Assembly: GCF_002154725.1 (NCBI RefSeq)
Contig: NZ_MTAW01000138.1
Location: 39,482-103,481 of the forward strand
Source of the DNA: Nostoc sp. 106C
Lineage (GTDB): Bacteria > Cyanobacteriota > Cyanobacteriia > Cyanobacteriales > Nostocaceae
Reading direction: 5' to 3'
Length of the DNA stretch: 64,000 nt
A program made the position numbers and the translations under genes. Below the pieces are notes generated by a model. The model saw only the letters and a program-made list of their open reading frames with translations, had not been told where the DNA came from and made no database searches. Below, piece by piece: positions 25,697 through 35,009 of the stretch. Numbering within the stretch: position 1 is the first letter of the stretch; every line of letters starts with the position of its first letter.

Positions 25697-26869
25697 TCAG
25701 CCGTAGCGAATGTTGGCATCCTTGAGGCGTTGAATTGCTTCGCGCATTCGCTCATCAGGAATAGTTAGGGCAATCCGAAAAAAGCCTTCTCCAGCGGCAC
25801 CATAACCGTTACCTGGCGGCACAAGAATGCCACATTTGTCAAGTAGTAGTGTTACAAATTCTGTTGAGGTATACCCTGGAGGAACAGGTACCCAAACGTA
25901 AAGAGTCGCTTGCGGAGGCTGAATTGGCCAACCCAGCGATTGTAGTCCTTTGACAATGATGTCTCGGCGATTTTGGTACACAGAAATTACAGATTGGAGT
26001 TCTGCATCATCAGTAGAATAAGCTGCGATCGCACATGCTTGAATGGCCTTAAATACCCCAGAATCGACATTACTTTTGACCTGTGCCAAGCCTTTAATAC
26101 CAATTTCATTTCCTACTACAAAACCAATCCTCCAGCCCGTCATATTGTACGACTTAGACAGACTGTGAAACTCGATCGCTACATCCTTGGCACCTGGAAC
26201 CTGTAGTACACTAGGCGGTTTATAGCCGTCGTATGCCATTTCTGAGTAAGCATTGTCATGACACAGCAAAATATTGTACTGCTTGCAGAAAGCTACCAAT
26301 TCCTCAAAAAATTCTAGTGTCGCTAGTGCCCCTGTAGGATTATTAGGATAGTTAATCCACAACAGTTTTGCTTTCCGGGCAACCTCTTCAGGAATTGCAT
26401 TCAGGTCAGGTAAAAATTGATTTTCTGCCTTTAGCGGCATGGTAAAAGGTTCACCACCTGCAAATATCGTCGAAGTCCGATAAACAGGGTAACCAGGATC
26501 TGGTATGAGCGTATAATCTCCAGCTTCTACAAAGGCTAAGAAAGTATTGTGAATCGCTTCCTTAGAACCAATAGAAGAAACAACCTCTGTATTTGGATTC
26601 AACCCAGCTACTCCAAACCGACGTTCCATCCACTTCGCTGCTGCCTCTCGGAATTCTTGAGTACCTTGATAAGGTGGATAGTTGTGGGTAGAGGCGTCAT
26701 TTATCGCCTCATGCATTACCTGGAGTATATGAGTTGGAGTTGGTTTATCTGGATCGCCCACCGCCAAATTAATAATATCAACTCCCTTGGCTACCAGTTC
26801 ATTCCCTTTGCGGTTAATCTCAGCGAACAGATAGGGAGGAATTTTTTCTAGGCGTTTAGCGAATTGCAT
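25697..26869 (-). CDS. PLP-dependent aminotransferase, LL-diaminopimelate aminotransferase-like
   Basis: 390 residues, fold-type I class I/II aminotransferase. Landmarks are INLAVGDPDKPTP, the substrate loop NYPPYQGTQEFREAAAKW, INYPNNPTGA, CHDNAYSEMAYDG, and the Schiff-base lysine in FHSLSKSYNMTGWRIGF. The overall pattern is that of the cyanobacterial enzymes labelled LL-diaminopimelate aminotransferase (lysine and peptidoglycan precursor pathway), but substrate choice among related aspartate or alanine aminotransferases cannot be read from sequence alone. ATG at 26869; monocistronic. Confidence 0.88.
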   Translation of the reverse strand: MQFAKRLEKIPPYLFAEINRKGNELVAKGVDIINLAVGDPDKPTPTHILQVMHEAINDASTHNYPPYQGTQEFREAAAKWMERRFGVAGLNPNTEVVSSIGSKEAIHNTFLAFVEAGDYTLIPDPGYPVYRTSTIFAGGEPFTMPLKAENQFLPDLNAIPEEVARKAKLLWINYPNNPTGALATLEFFEELVAFCKQYNILLCHDNAYSEMAYDGYKPPSVLQVPGAKDVAIEFHSLSKSYNMTGWRIGFVVGNEIGIKGLAQVKSNVDSGVFKAIQACAIAAYSTDDAELQSVISVYQNRRDIIVKGLQSLGWPIQPPQATLYVWVPVPPGYTSTEFVTLLLDKCGILVPPGNGYGAAGEGFFRIALTIPDERMREAIQRLKDANIRYG

Positions 26870-27076
26870 GGTGACTTGTTACTAATGCAAATGTTGATGC
26901 TCATTAGCACAGTTTACGCCACAGGAGGGAACGAAATATTCAACTTGCAGAAAAATACCTACGATGGCTCAGCCTAGTTATCAGTGCTGTGATCTTGCCA
27001 AGACTATGTTAATAATCCTTAAGTTATATAACTCTAGATAGAGATAAAAGTTGCTATGTTAAGTAATAGTTTATTA

Positions 27077-27274
27077 CTATCCTAAGCTTGGAACTAACTT
27101 AATTCGTCCAGCATCCATCTCTGCCATTAATAATTCTAAAGCTTCGTAATCAACATCAGATATGTAACCCAATTGTGTCAATTCTAAATTGATTTCATTT
27201 TCAATTTCAGGAGTTAACTTTTTAATATCAAGCGCTTTTTCTACCAATTGACGAATAGCGTGTCTAGTTCTCAT
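27077..27274 (-). CDS. Small hypothetical protein
   Basis: 65 residues, MRTRHAIRQLVEKALDIKKLTPEIENEINLELTQLGYISDVDYEALELLMAEMDAGRIKLVPSLG. It looks helical and acidic, reminiscent of short cyanobacterial proteins found near toxin-antitoxin or regulatory genes, but I know no family name. A near-consensus CRP operator lies 82 bases upstream of its ATG, so it may be cAMP-regulated. Confidence 0.65.
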   Translation of the reverse strand: MRTRHAIRQLVEKALDIKKLTPEIENEINLELTQLGYISDVDYEALELLMAEMDAGRIKLVPSLG

Positions 27275-27746
27275 AAAAGATCAGCCAATTTGTATTTGCT
27301 ATTAATTATCCAAGATATAGTTTGGTATAAAAAGTGATCCAAACACCCATGTATTAGTGATCTAGATCACAATTACCTGTAAAATGATTATTCCCTGTAG
27401 AACTCAACATTTGCCGCTGTCAAGCATATAATCTAGGGAATTTTACCTAATAGCTAACCTTAGTTTAAATCAGACTGAACTTCAGGTAAAGTAGCTCTCT
27501 CCGCATAGCTACGGTTGTTGATTTTGCTTTTTGGTCTTGCTATGTTGATTGTTTTTTAACTGCTCGAAAAAAAATGTATGTATATATACATTTTAAATGG
27601 TATTTATGACAATCTTTAAACAGAGGTACAAAAGCGATAAAGATTCAGCAAAGAAACCTAATACAAATGGTCGATGTTCCGAAAAAAAGTTTATGTTCAA
27701 ATAAATCTAAGCTTTACGGTTCAATAACTTTAATTAGGATTTCATT
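27275..27746. other. Divergent regulatory region between the 65-residue gene and the STAS gene
   Basis: About 470 bases containing the CRP-type operator at 27356-27371 and an AT-rich inverted repeat at 27571-27594 (AAAATGTAT / ATACATTTT around GTATAT), which could be another operator. No gene seen. Confidence 0.55.
27356..27371. promoter_or_regulatory. Near-consensus CRP (cAMP receptor protein) binding site
   Basis: AGTGATCTAGATCACA matches TGTGA-N6-TCACA at all but the first position, and its core GTGATCTAGATCAC is a perfect 14-bp palindrome. It lies 82 bases before the ATG of the minus-strand 65-residue gene and about 375 bases before the STAS gene. Confidence 0.65.
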
Positions 27747-28049
27747 ATGCAAGCGGTACTTAAATGTCCAAAAATTACAGTTATTCGTCCCCAAGGTTGC
27801 CTAAATGCCGCCAACGCTTTGGAATTTGAACGGGATCTGACTACAGCGTTGGCACAAGATGATACTTCTATCTTGTTAGTGGATTTAGCGGCAATAGAAT
27901 CCTTAGACAGCGCAGGTTTAATGGCATTAGTATCTGCACTCAAGCTAGCTGGGAGTTTAGGACGAAGTTTAAGGCTGTGCTCTGTTTCTGCGTCAATTAG
28001 AATTATTTTTGAATTGACACAACTTGATAAGGTATTTGAGATTGTTTAA
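27747..28049 (+). CDS. STAS-domain anti-sigma factor antagonist
   Basis: 100 residues forming one STAS domain: ITVIRPQGCLNAANALEFERDL, then ILLVDLAAIESLDSAGLMALVSALKLAGSLGRSLRLCSVSASIRIIFELTQLDKVFEIV. The Ser in DSAG (about residue 56) is the usual phosphorylation site in partner-switch proteins. It would control a sigma factor or another target with an anti-sigma kinase and a phosphatase; neither partner is in the window. ATG at 27747 with an AGGA site 10 bases upstream. Confidence 0.9.
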   Translation: MQAVLKCPKITVIRPQGCLNAANALEFERDLTTALAQDDTSILLVDLAAIESLDSAGLMALVSALKLAGSLGRSLRLCSVSASIRIIFELTQLDKVFEIV

Positions 28050-28228
28050 AGTAACTCAGAATAGCAGCATAAACTGATGCAGGCGAGGAATGCTGCTATA
28101 TAGTAGGGTCGGAACAAATAAATATGTAACAGAATTGTAAGTTGCCGCAAACAATTCTGTGGAAAGACCTAATCAATGCTATGGTTGGAGGTGAGTAGCT
28201 GTAATTAAGTGAGCTAGAAGATAGCACA

Positions 28229-30892
28229 GTGGCTGTTGCAGTTGAAAAATTAATCACATCGGATATTTTAAAGCCAGCGCGTTACCTAGGTAATGAGCGC
28301 TTAGCAGTACAAAAACCTTGGGAAACAGCAACAATACGCTGGGTATTAACCTATCCAGAAGTATATGAAGTTGGGTCATCCAACCTAGGGCATATCATTC
28401 TCTATAACATTCTGAACGCCCAGCCGCGGCAGTTATGCGATCGCGCTTACCTACCTGGACCAGACTTGTCAGCCAAACTACGCCAAACAAATACACCTTT
28501 GTTTGCAGTAGAATCTAAACGCTGGCTGACAGAATTCGATATTTTAGGCTTTAGTCTCAGTTATGAACTGGGAGTAACCAATATTCTAGAAATGTTGGAT
28601 TTGGCAGGTATACCCTTAACATGGCAAGAACGGACAGAGGGTAATTACCCCTTAATTTTTGCTGGAGGACAAACGGCAACCTCAAATCCTGAACCTTACA
28701 CTGACTTCTTCGACTTTGTAGCCCTGGGAGATGGTGAAGAACTATTGCCAGAAATTGGCTTGGTTTTGGAAGAAGGGAAACAAGCAGGATTTAACCGGAA
28801 ACAATTGCTGCTGGACTTGGCACAGATACCTGGGGTATATGTTCCCCAGTTTTATCAAATGGTAGAGGATGGTTCAGTTCATCCTTTAGTTCCAGATGTA
28901 CCGAAACGAATTTTGCGCCGAGTAGCTACACCCATCCCAGCTTATTCCATTGGGCTAGTTCCCTATGTAGAGACAGTACACGATCGCTTGACAATCGAAA
29001 TTCGGCGTGGTTGCACTCGTGGTTGTCGCTTCTGTCAACCAGGAATGCTGACTCGGCCAGCAAGGGATGTAGCACCAGAAAAGGTAGTAGAAGCAATTGA
29101 AGCGGGAATGCGGGCAACTGGTTACAATGAGTTTTCCTTGCTATCCCTGAGTTGTTCAGATTATTTATCCCTCCCAGCAGTAGGGATGGAAATTAAAAAT
29201 CGTTTAAAAAATGAAAATATTACCCTGTCTCTCCCTAGCCAACGGGTAGACAGATTTGATGAAAATATTGCTAATATCCTTGGTGGTACAAGGCAAGGAG
29301 GGCTGACTTTTGCCCCAGAAGCTGGAACCCAGCGAATGCGGGACATTGTTAATAAGGGACTCACTAATGAAGAACTGCTACGGGGTGTAAAAACAGCCTG
29401 GGAGAAAGGTTGGGATAAAATCAAGTTGTATTTTATGATTGGCTTACCTGGTGAAACAGATGCCGATGTTGTAGGCATTGCAGAAACGGTAAGCTGGTTA
29501 CAGCGAGAGTGCCAGACAAAAGGCAGAAGGCCTCTAAACTTTAATTTGACAATTTCTAACTTTACTCCCAAGCCCCACACACCCTTCCAATGGCACTCGG
29601 TTTCTACATCTGAATTTGAGCGGAAGCAAAAGCTGCTCAGGCAAGAATTTCGCCGGATAAAAGGAGTAAAGCTGAATTTTACTGATATCCGCATTTCAGC
29701 AATGGAAGACTTTATAGGTAGAGGCGATCGCAGTTTAGGGAAGGTAGTACGCCGTGCTTGGGAGTTGGGTGCAGGCATGGATTCTTGGTATGAAAGTGTA
29801 GATAAAGCGTTTGCAGCTTGGGGGTCTGCCATCGCTGAAGCCGGTTTAGATTGGAAATACCGTCAAGTAGAAAAGGGTGAATGGAATCTGTTTCATCAAG
29901 AAGATACGGAGACACGGGAGCACAGGGACACGGAGGAGTATATCCCTGCGTCCCCGCATCTGTCCGTATCCCTATCTTCTGACACCGCCCTTGATACTCC
30001 CTTACCTTGGGACCACATTGATACGGGAATTGACAAAAACTGGCTGAAGCAAGATTTACAACGTGCTCTAGAAGCAGCAATAGTACCAGACTGCTCTTTT
30101 GATGGTTGTTCTCATTGTGGTGTCTGTGGTGTAGATTTTGGACATAATATCGTCATCGAGCCGCCTACTGTTCCAGAATTCGCTGGTGAATTTGTCCCTA
30201 ATACAAACAAAGTGCAACGCTTGCGTGTCTGGTTTGGTAAACAGGGAAACATGGCTTTGGTCAGCCATTTAGATTTGCTCCGTTTATTTGACAGAGTGAT
30301 GCGCCGAGCAGGCTTGCCAGTGGCTTTTACTGGTGGGTTTCATCCAACTCCGCGGATTTCCGTAGCTAATGCATTAGCTTTGGGCGCTACTAGCAAGGGT
30401 GAAATAGTTGATTTTGAGTTAACTCAGGCAGTGGACATGGAAACTTTCCGAGGACATCTAGTTCGGGAGTTGCCCACAGACATCCCTATATATGATGTTG
30501 TTGAATTGGATTTGAAAGCTCCAGCCGCTAGCCAAGCGATTGTGGCAGCAGAATATTTAATTACTGTGTCAGCAATTGGGACAGCAGCACCTGCACAATG
30601 GCAAAACTGGATCGAGCAAATTCAATCTAAAGACGAAATTAGATGGGAGCAAATCACCAAGTCAGGTAAAAGCCAATTGGTAAATCTGCGCGATCGCTTG
30701 TTTGAACTTGAATTAGTCACAACCAACGATACTCAAGCCGATTCAACAGCTATCCTGCGTTATGTGGGTAGCTGTCGTCCTGATGGTGTACTATTGCGTC
30801 CTGAACAAATTCTGTTTATGCTAGAAATAGTAGCTGGCTTAGAGTTTAATCTCTCGCATATCCAGCGCAATCGGCTAGTTTTGGGTATATAA
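28229..30892 (+). CDS. B12-binding-type radical SAM protein, TIGR03960 family with DUF2344 C-terminus
   Basis: 887 residues, GTG start at 28229. The N-terminal region resembles a cobalamin-binding Rossmann fold (YEVGSSNLGHIILYNILN; PLIFAGGQTATSNPEPY). The radical SAM core starts near residue 250 with RRGCTRGCRFCQPGM (C-x3-C-x2-C). A Cys-rich CSFDGCSHCGVCGVDFG follows near 630, and the C-terminal DUF2344 domain begins at VQRLRVWFGKQGNMALVSHLDLLRLFDR. The family appears to be an RNA- or protein-modifying enzyme; the substrate is unknown to me. Residues about 558-583 (EDTETREHRDTEEY and following) come from an inserted palindromic repeat. A short hairpin follows the stop. Confidence 0.9.
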   Translation: MAVAVEKLITSDILKPARYLGNERLAVQKPWETATIRWVLTYPEVYEVGSSNLGHIILYNILNAQPRQLCDRAYLPGPDLSAKLRQTNTPLFAVESKRWLTEFDILGFSLSYELGVTNILEMLDLAGIPLTWQERTEGNYPLIFAGGQTATSNPEPYTDFFDFVALGDGEELLPEIGLVLEEGKQAGFNRKQLLLDLAQIPGVYVPQFYQMVEDGSVHPLVPDVPKRILRRVATPIPAYSIGLVPYVETVHDRLTIEIRRGCTRGCRFCQPGMLTRPARDVAPEKVVEAIEAGMRATGYNEFSLLSLSCSDYLSLPAVGMEIKNRLKNENITLSLPSQRVDRFDENIANILGGTRQGGLTFAPEAGTQRMRDIVNKGLTNEELLRGVKTAWEKGWDKIKLYFMIGLPGETDADVVGIAETVSWLQRECQTKGRRPLNFNLTISNFTPKPHTPFQWHSVSTSEFERKQKLLRQEFRRIKGVKLNFTDIRISAMEDFIGRGDRSLGKVVRRAWELGAGMDSWYESVDKAFAAWGSAIAEAGLDWKYRQVEKGEWNLFHQEDTETREHRDTEEYIPASPHLSVSLSSDTALDTPLPWDHIDTGIDKNWLKQDLQRALEAAIVPDCSFDGCSHCGVCGVDFGHNIVIEPPTVPEFAGEFVPNTNKVQRLRVWFGKQGNMALVSHLDLLRLFDRVMRRAGLPVAFTGGFHPTPRISVANALALGATSKGEIVDFELTQAVDMETFRGHLVRELPTDIPIYDVVELDLKAPAASQAIVAAEYLITVSAIGTAAPAQWQNWIEQIQSKDEIRWEQITKSGKSQLVNLRDRLFELELVTTNDTQADSTAILRYVGSCRPDGVLLRPEQILFMLEIVAGLEFNLSHIQRNRLVLGI
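29901..29978. repeat. Palindromic element inserted in frame in the radical SAM gene
   Basis: 78 bases flanked by AAGATACGGA (left) and the inverted related end CCGTATCCCTATCTT (right), with G-rich GGGACACGG on one arm and C-rich CTGCGTCCCCGC on the other. The length is a multiple of three, so the frame is kept. The encoded peptide (TETREHRDTEE...) is low-complexity and lies in a linker between the radical SAM core and the Cys-rich segment. Confidence 0.7.
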
Positions 30893-31442
30893 TCCATCAA
30901 AGGCAGCTTGCTAGTAGTTGCCTTGATGGAACACATCGTGGAAATTGATTTTTGGTAAGGTTGCGTTAGAATGAGATGAAGAGAAATTTTCTGGCGCTGC
31001 ATTGATTCAGCTGGTTCACTACCCTGTCAGGGGGAAAAGCAAAGATATTTGAGTGCAACTTCTAGGATTTTATCCCAGATAAACTGAGGCAGGTTAAAGA
31101 ACACACTCTCTCTGTAGCTACCTAGTGAATTAGTAACTTACAACAGGCTCCGTCGGCAACTCTTCCTCTATGCTTTTAAAACAACTGCTGAATACCTAAT
31201 TCCTATATGGTGAAGGTATAGCATCAAAAATCAACCATAGATGGTTGGTTCAATTGTTTAAACATATGCAGCCTTTCTAGAATCATCAGGCGTCTCAACG
31301 CTTTTTTCAGCATCAATAGCTCTTTAACTCTGAGCTTAGATTCACAATTATGATTACCAGCCGCACTTTTGGGGTTCGCAGGGGAGACAGGCACAATAAA
31401 CCTCCTTTACCCATCGGTGCCGCCAATTTTTGAGGGAATTGA
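30893..31442. other. Long leader/promoter region of rne
   Basis: About 550 bases between the radical SAM gene and rne. A hairpin lies directly after the first gene (CCATCAAAGGCA 30894-30905 with TGCCTTGATGG 30919-30929). The rest could be the long 5' untranslated region that autoregulates RNase E in other bacteria; that is inference, as I see no recognised motif. Confidence 0.5.
30894..30929 (+). terminator. Hairpin just after the TIGR03960 gene
   Basis: An 11-bp stem with one bulge begins two bases past the stop codon. No T-run follows, so terminator activity is uncertain. Confidence 0.4.
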
Positions 31443-33554
31443 ATGCCAAAGCAAATTATCATCGCGGAACAGCATCAGATTGCTGCTGTCTTTTCTGAAG
31501 ATCAAATACAAGAACTTGTTGTAGCCACAGGTCATCACCAGATTGGTGATATCTACTTAGGTGTAGTAGAAAATGTCTTACCTGGTATAGATGCAGCTTT
31601 TGTCAATATTGGCGACCCAGAGCGCAACGGTTTTATTCATGTGACTGACTTAGGTCCCTTAAAGCTCAAACGCACAGCAGCAGCAATTACTGAATTATTA
31701 GCACCACAGCAAAAAGTTTTGGTGCAAGTGATGAAAGAGCCAACAGGGACAAAAGGACCAAGGCTGACAGGTAACATTACTATGCCGGGACGCTATGTTG
31801 TACTCATGCCCTATGGCAGGGGTGTGAATTTGTCTCGGCGGATTAAAAGTGAAAGTGAACGTAATCGCTTGCGCGCACTGGCAATTTTAATCAAACCCGC
31901 AGGGATGGGTTTACTGGTGCGTACCGAAGCGGAAGGAAAGCCAGAAGAAGCAATTATCGAAGATCTAGAAGTATTGCAAAGGCAATGGGAAGCAATTCAA
32001 CAGGAAGCCCACTCCACTCGTGCCCCAGCATTACTCAATCGAGATGATGATTTTATTCAGCGCGTGTTGCGAGATATGTACGGCGCGGATGTAAATCGAA
32101 TTGTTGTTGATTCAAGTACTGGTTTGAAACGGGTAAAACAGTATTTGCAAAACTGGAGTGGAGGTCAAACACCGCAGGGATTGTTAATTGACCATCATCG
32201 CGATCGCTCTCCAATTTTAGAATACTTCCGCATCAATGCCGCCATTCGAGAAGCCCTGAAACCAAGGGTAGACTTACCTTCTGGAGGCTACATCATCATT
32301 GAGCCTACTGAAGCATTAACAGTTATAGATGTTAACTCCGGCTCATTTACACGGTCGGCAACAGCGAGAGAGACAGTGCTGTGGACAAACTGTGAAGCTG
32401 CTACAGAAATTGCTCGTCAGATGCGTCTACGGAATATTGCTGGGGTAATCGTTGTAGATTTCATTGATATGGAATCGCGTCGCGATCAACTGCAAGTTCT
32501 GGAGCACTTTAACAAAGCACTGAAAGCCGACAAAGCTCGTCCTCAAATTGCTCAACTCACCGAGCTGGGTTTGGTAGAACTTACCCGTAAGCGTCAAGGT
32601 CAAAATATATACGAATTATTTGGTGAAACTTGCCCTACCTGCGGTGGTTTAGGACATACAGTGCGTCTGCCTGGAGAAACTGAAAGTAGATTGCCAACAA
32701 TACCAGCAGAAATTCCTGAGCGTTTTGTATCTCTGCCTCATAGAGAAACACGAGAAACACGAGAACCACGAGAACCGCGTCTGCCATCTGCCCGCACTCC
32801 GGAGCCACGGGAAAGCTACGATGGATTTGGGGAATCATTCGATACAGAGTCCGACTTGGGCGCCCTGAATCTCATGAATCATCCCAGCTATCAAGAACTT
32901 AGCGATCATAACAAGCGTCGTACCCGTACCCGCCGTAGTCGGATTGGCATTGGTGGGCCAAATGGCAAAGATGAATCTCGGGTTGTTAACAATCCGCTAA
33001 CTTTTGGCAACGAGCCAGATTTGGATATTGATGCTGATACTGAACTAGCTACAACACCAGAGATACCCGCGCCTAGCCTGAACAAACAAGGGTGGAGTGA
33101 AAGAGGAGAGCGAACTAAAGTTACCAAAGCAGAACCAGTCAAACCAGTGGTAGAACCACCGGAGATTAGGACTGTAGAAATGACACTAGAGGAGCAGGAT
33201 GTTTTTGCTTTAATGGGGGTTTCTCCCTTAGTGAAGCTAGAACGAGAAGTTAAAAATCCCAAATCTGTGATTATTAATATTATTCAACCTGGCCAACTTC
33301 CGTCTTTGCCTAGTGAATCGACTTTAGATGCAACTGCCTCCGAGAGAACCAGCAGCGAAGTTAGTGTGGTCAAACTACCTACACCACAACTTGATTTAGA
33401 GCAGAAATCTTCACCTCAACCAGTAATTGAACAACCAGGATTCACAGCGATCGCGGATGAAAATGAAGCCAATAGCGCCTCTAGTGCCAGTCGTCGCCGT
33501 CGTCGGCGCTCTTCTGCGGTAGACGGAAGTACATCTACCATAGAAGACAGTTAA
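31443..33554 (+). CDS. rne: Ribonuclease E/G
   Basis: 703 residues. The N-terminal catalytic part includes the S1 domain (HQIGDIYLGVVENVLPGIDAAFVNIG, from about residue 35), the catalytic acidic sites TVIDVNSGSF near 298 and VVDFIDM near 341, and the zinc-link CPTCGGLG near 400. This endonuclease starts mRNA decay and processes rRNA. The C-terminal 290 residues are disordered. RRRRRRSSA near the end matches the Arg-rich peptide that recruits PNPase in cyanobacterial RNase E (established in Anabaena). A 9-base tandem repeat adds RETRETREPREPR near residue 436. It is eight bases upstream of rnhB, forming an rne-rnhB operon common in cyanobacteria. Confidence 0.96.
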   Translation: MPKQIIIAEQHQIAAVFSEDQIQELVVATGHHQIGDIYLGVVENVLPGIDAAFVNIGDPERNGFIHVTDLGPLKLKRTAAAITELLAPQQKVLVQVMKEPTGTKGPRLTGNITMPGRYVVLMPYGRGVNLSRRIKSESERNRLRALAILIKPAGMGLLVRTEAEGKPEEAIIEDLEVLQRQWEAIQQEAHSTRAPALLNRDDDFIQRVLRDMYGADVNRIVVDSSTGLKRVKQYLQNWSGGQTPQGLLIDHHRDRSPILEYFRINAAIREALKPRVDLPSGGYIIIEPTEALTVIDVNSGSFTRSATARETVLWTNCEAATEIARQMRLRNIAGVIVVDFIDMESRRDQLQVLEHFNKALKADKARPQIAQLTELGLVELTRKRQGQNIYELFGETCPTCGGLGHTVRLPGETESRLPTIPAEIPERFVSLPHRETRETREPREPRLPSARTPEPRESYDGFGESFDTESDLGALNLMNHPSYQELSDHNKRRTRTRRSRIGIGGPNGKDESRVVNNPLTFGNEPDLDIDADTELATTPEIPAPSLNKQGWSERGERTKVTKAEPVKPVVEPPEIRTVEMTLEEQDVFALMGVSPLVKLEREVKNPKSVIINIIQPGQLPSLPSESTLDATASERTSSEVSVVKLPTPQLDLEQKSSPQPVIEQPGFTAIADENEANSASSASRRRRRRSSAVDGSTSTIEDS
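32742..32779 (+). repeat. 9-bp tandem repeat within rne
   Basis: About four units of a CGAGAA(A/C)(A/C)(A/C) type repeat encode RET-RET-REP-REP in the disordered linker after the catalytic domain. Period 9 keeps the frame, so copy number can change without harm. Confidence 0.75.
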
Positions 33555-33562
33555 CTTTAATC

Positions 33563-34228
33563 ATGATGGAGACAGAGCAAACTGCCGCAGATATTTGGTC
33601 GCTTCAACCCCAAAGCGGACTCAATTGGCTGGAGTTGTCTGCCTTATCAGGAACTTCAGGAATGGCGGGTGTAGATGAAGTGGGACGAGGTGCTCTGTTT
33701 GGCCCTGTGGTTGCGGCAGCAGTCATACTACCAGCTCGAGCTTGGCCAGAACTGGTAGCGGCTAAAATTCAAGATAGTAAAAAGCTATCTAGTTCTCGCA
33801 GAACGCAACTAGCACAACAAATTTGTGCATTAGCAATAGATTGGAAGATTGGCTTCGCTTCCACTGCTGAAATCGATCGAATAAATATTTTGCAGGCAAC
33901 ACTGTTGGCAATGAAGCGGGCTGTGCTAAAACTGAAGGTACAGCCTGCACTCTGCTTAATTGATGGTAATCAGTCGATCAAAGACTTGTTACTACCGCAA
34001 CAAACAATAGTTAAAGGAGACGAGCGATCGCTAAATATTGCTTCAGCTAGTATTGTGGCTAAGGTTTGGCGGGATGAGCTAGTGCTGCGCCTAGCATCAA
34101 AGTATCCAATGTACGATATTACGCGTAACAAGGGTTATGGTAGCCAAAAGCATTTACTAGCACTGCAAGAATACGGACCCTCACCTCTGCACCGCAAGTC
34201 TTTTCATCCTTGCCAAATTAAATGCTGA
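33563..34228 (+). CDS. rnhB: Ribonuclease HII
   Basis: 221 residues. The catalytic DEVGRG sits in MAGVDEVGRGALFGPVVAAAVIL near residue 37; further active-site residues are in CLIDGNQSI and KGDERSLNIASASIVAKVWRD. It removes ribonucleotides and RNA primers from DNA. The start could be ATG 33563 or the next ATG at 33566; about 30 residues precede the family core. It lies eight bases after rne and is probably co-transcribed and translationally coupled. Confidence 0.95.
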   Translation: MMETEQTAADIWSLQPQSGLNWLELSALSGTSGMAGVDEVGRGALFGPVVAAAVILPARAWPELVAAKIQDSKKLSSSRRTQLAQQICALAIDWKIGFASTAEIDRINILQATLLAMKRAVLKLKVQPALCLIDGNQSIKDLLLPQQTIVKGDERSLNIASASIVAKVWRDELVLRLASKYPMYDITRNKGYGSQKHLLALQEYGPSPLHRKSFHPCQIKC

Positions 34229-34421
34229 AGAGCCACTGAGTTCTTCGGCTTTCATGGCTTAGAAATTGTCTCAGGGAGGTTAGATTTCGCCCAAGCCTTG
34301 ATTAATCTATTAAAAGATATTACTAGCAACCGTAATATTTGATTTTGGATTTTAGATAGAGATTGTATCTGTCGCTATCGTTTTTCACATTGATATTACT
34401 TGATGCTAAACCATCAAAGAA

Positions 34422-35009
34422 TTACTCTATATTCAAGATTGGCAACTCTACACTGTCATCATTAAGCCCTTGTTCTGTTGTTTGGATGATTACCCAACGG
34501 CGATAATCTGCTAAGAGTTGATGTAACAGCCTTTGCTTGACTGTCAATAGTACACTCTTGAGTAAACCATTACCAGTAGCCTCTAAAATTGGTTTGGGAG
34601 TGAAGGAAAATGGCGGTGGTAGCTCCACTTGTACTTCTAAATCGGCTTTACCTTGCAGGCGAGTCCCTGTGCTGTGTAGAGATGGTGATAAATTCCCTTT
34701 CAAATTTAGAGCAAAACGTTGATTGATATACTCGAAACCTAAAATTTCACAACCTACAGATTGCAAATTTATAGTTCCATTAGATTCTGCCCAAACTCTC
34801 ATGTCTACAGTTGGTTGAATACTCAGTGACATAAAACTTAGAGGACGCATTTTCAATCGAAATACTTCCTCAGAAAGTTGCTGAATGCGATTAGTATCAA
34901 CCAAAGCATTAACTAGACGTTGAGGCTGACGCAAGTAGTGCTGAATGGGAATAGGCTGTTTAGGAACAGCTATTTCCACCGATTGAGAGGCCGTAAACCG
35001 GATAGGCAT
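34422..35009 (-). CDS. DUF1997 family protein
   Basis: 196 residues if the ATG at 35009 (MPIRFTASQSVEIAVP) is used. An upstream extension to 35072 exists but its codons (NLIFKKILKLNNIHIYLL) look like untranslated AT-rich DNA. The sequence has alternating beta strands (VEIAVPKQPIPIQHYLRQPQRLVNAL; FMSLSIQPTVDMRVWAE; KADLEVQVELPPPFSFTP) and a C-terminal helix, matching DUF1997, a family of cyanobacteria and chloroplasts without a known activity. No signal peptide. Confidence 0.8.
   Translation of the reverse strand: MPIRFTASQSVEIAVPKQPIPIQHYLRQPQRLVNALVDTNRIQQLSEEVFRLKMRPLSFMSLSIQPTVDMRVWAESNGTINLQSVGCEILGFEYINQRFALNLKGNLSPSLHSTGTRLQGKADLEVQVELPPPFSFTPKPILEATGNGLLKSVLLTVKQRLLHQLLADYRRWVIIQTTEQGLNDDSVELPILNIE

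Noticed and set aside
29161..29832. 223-codon minus-strand frame
   Set aside because: Antisense of the TIGR03960 radical SAM gene, whose sense frame has clear motifs.
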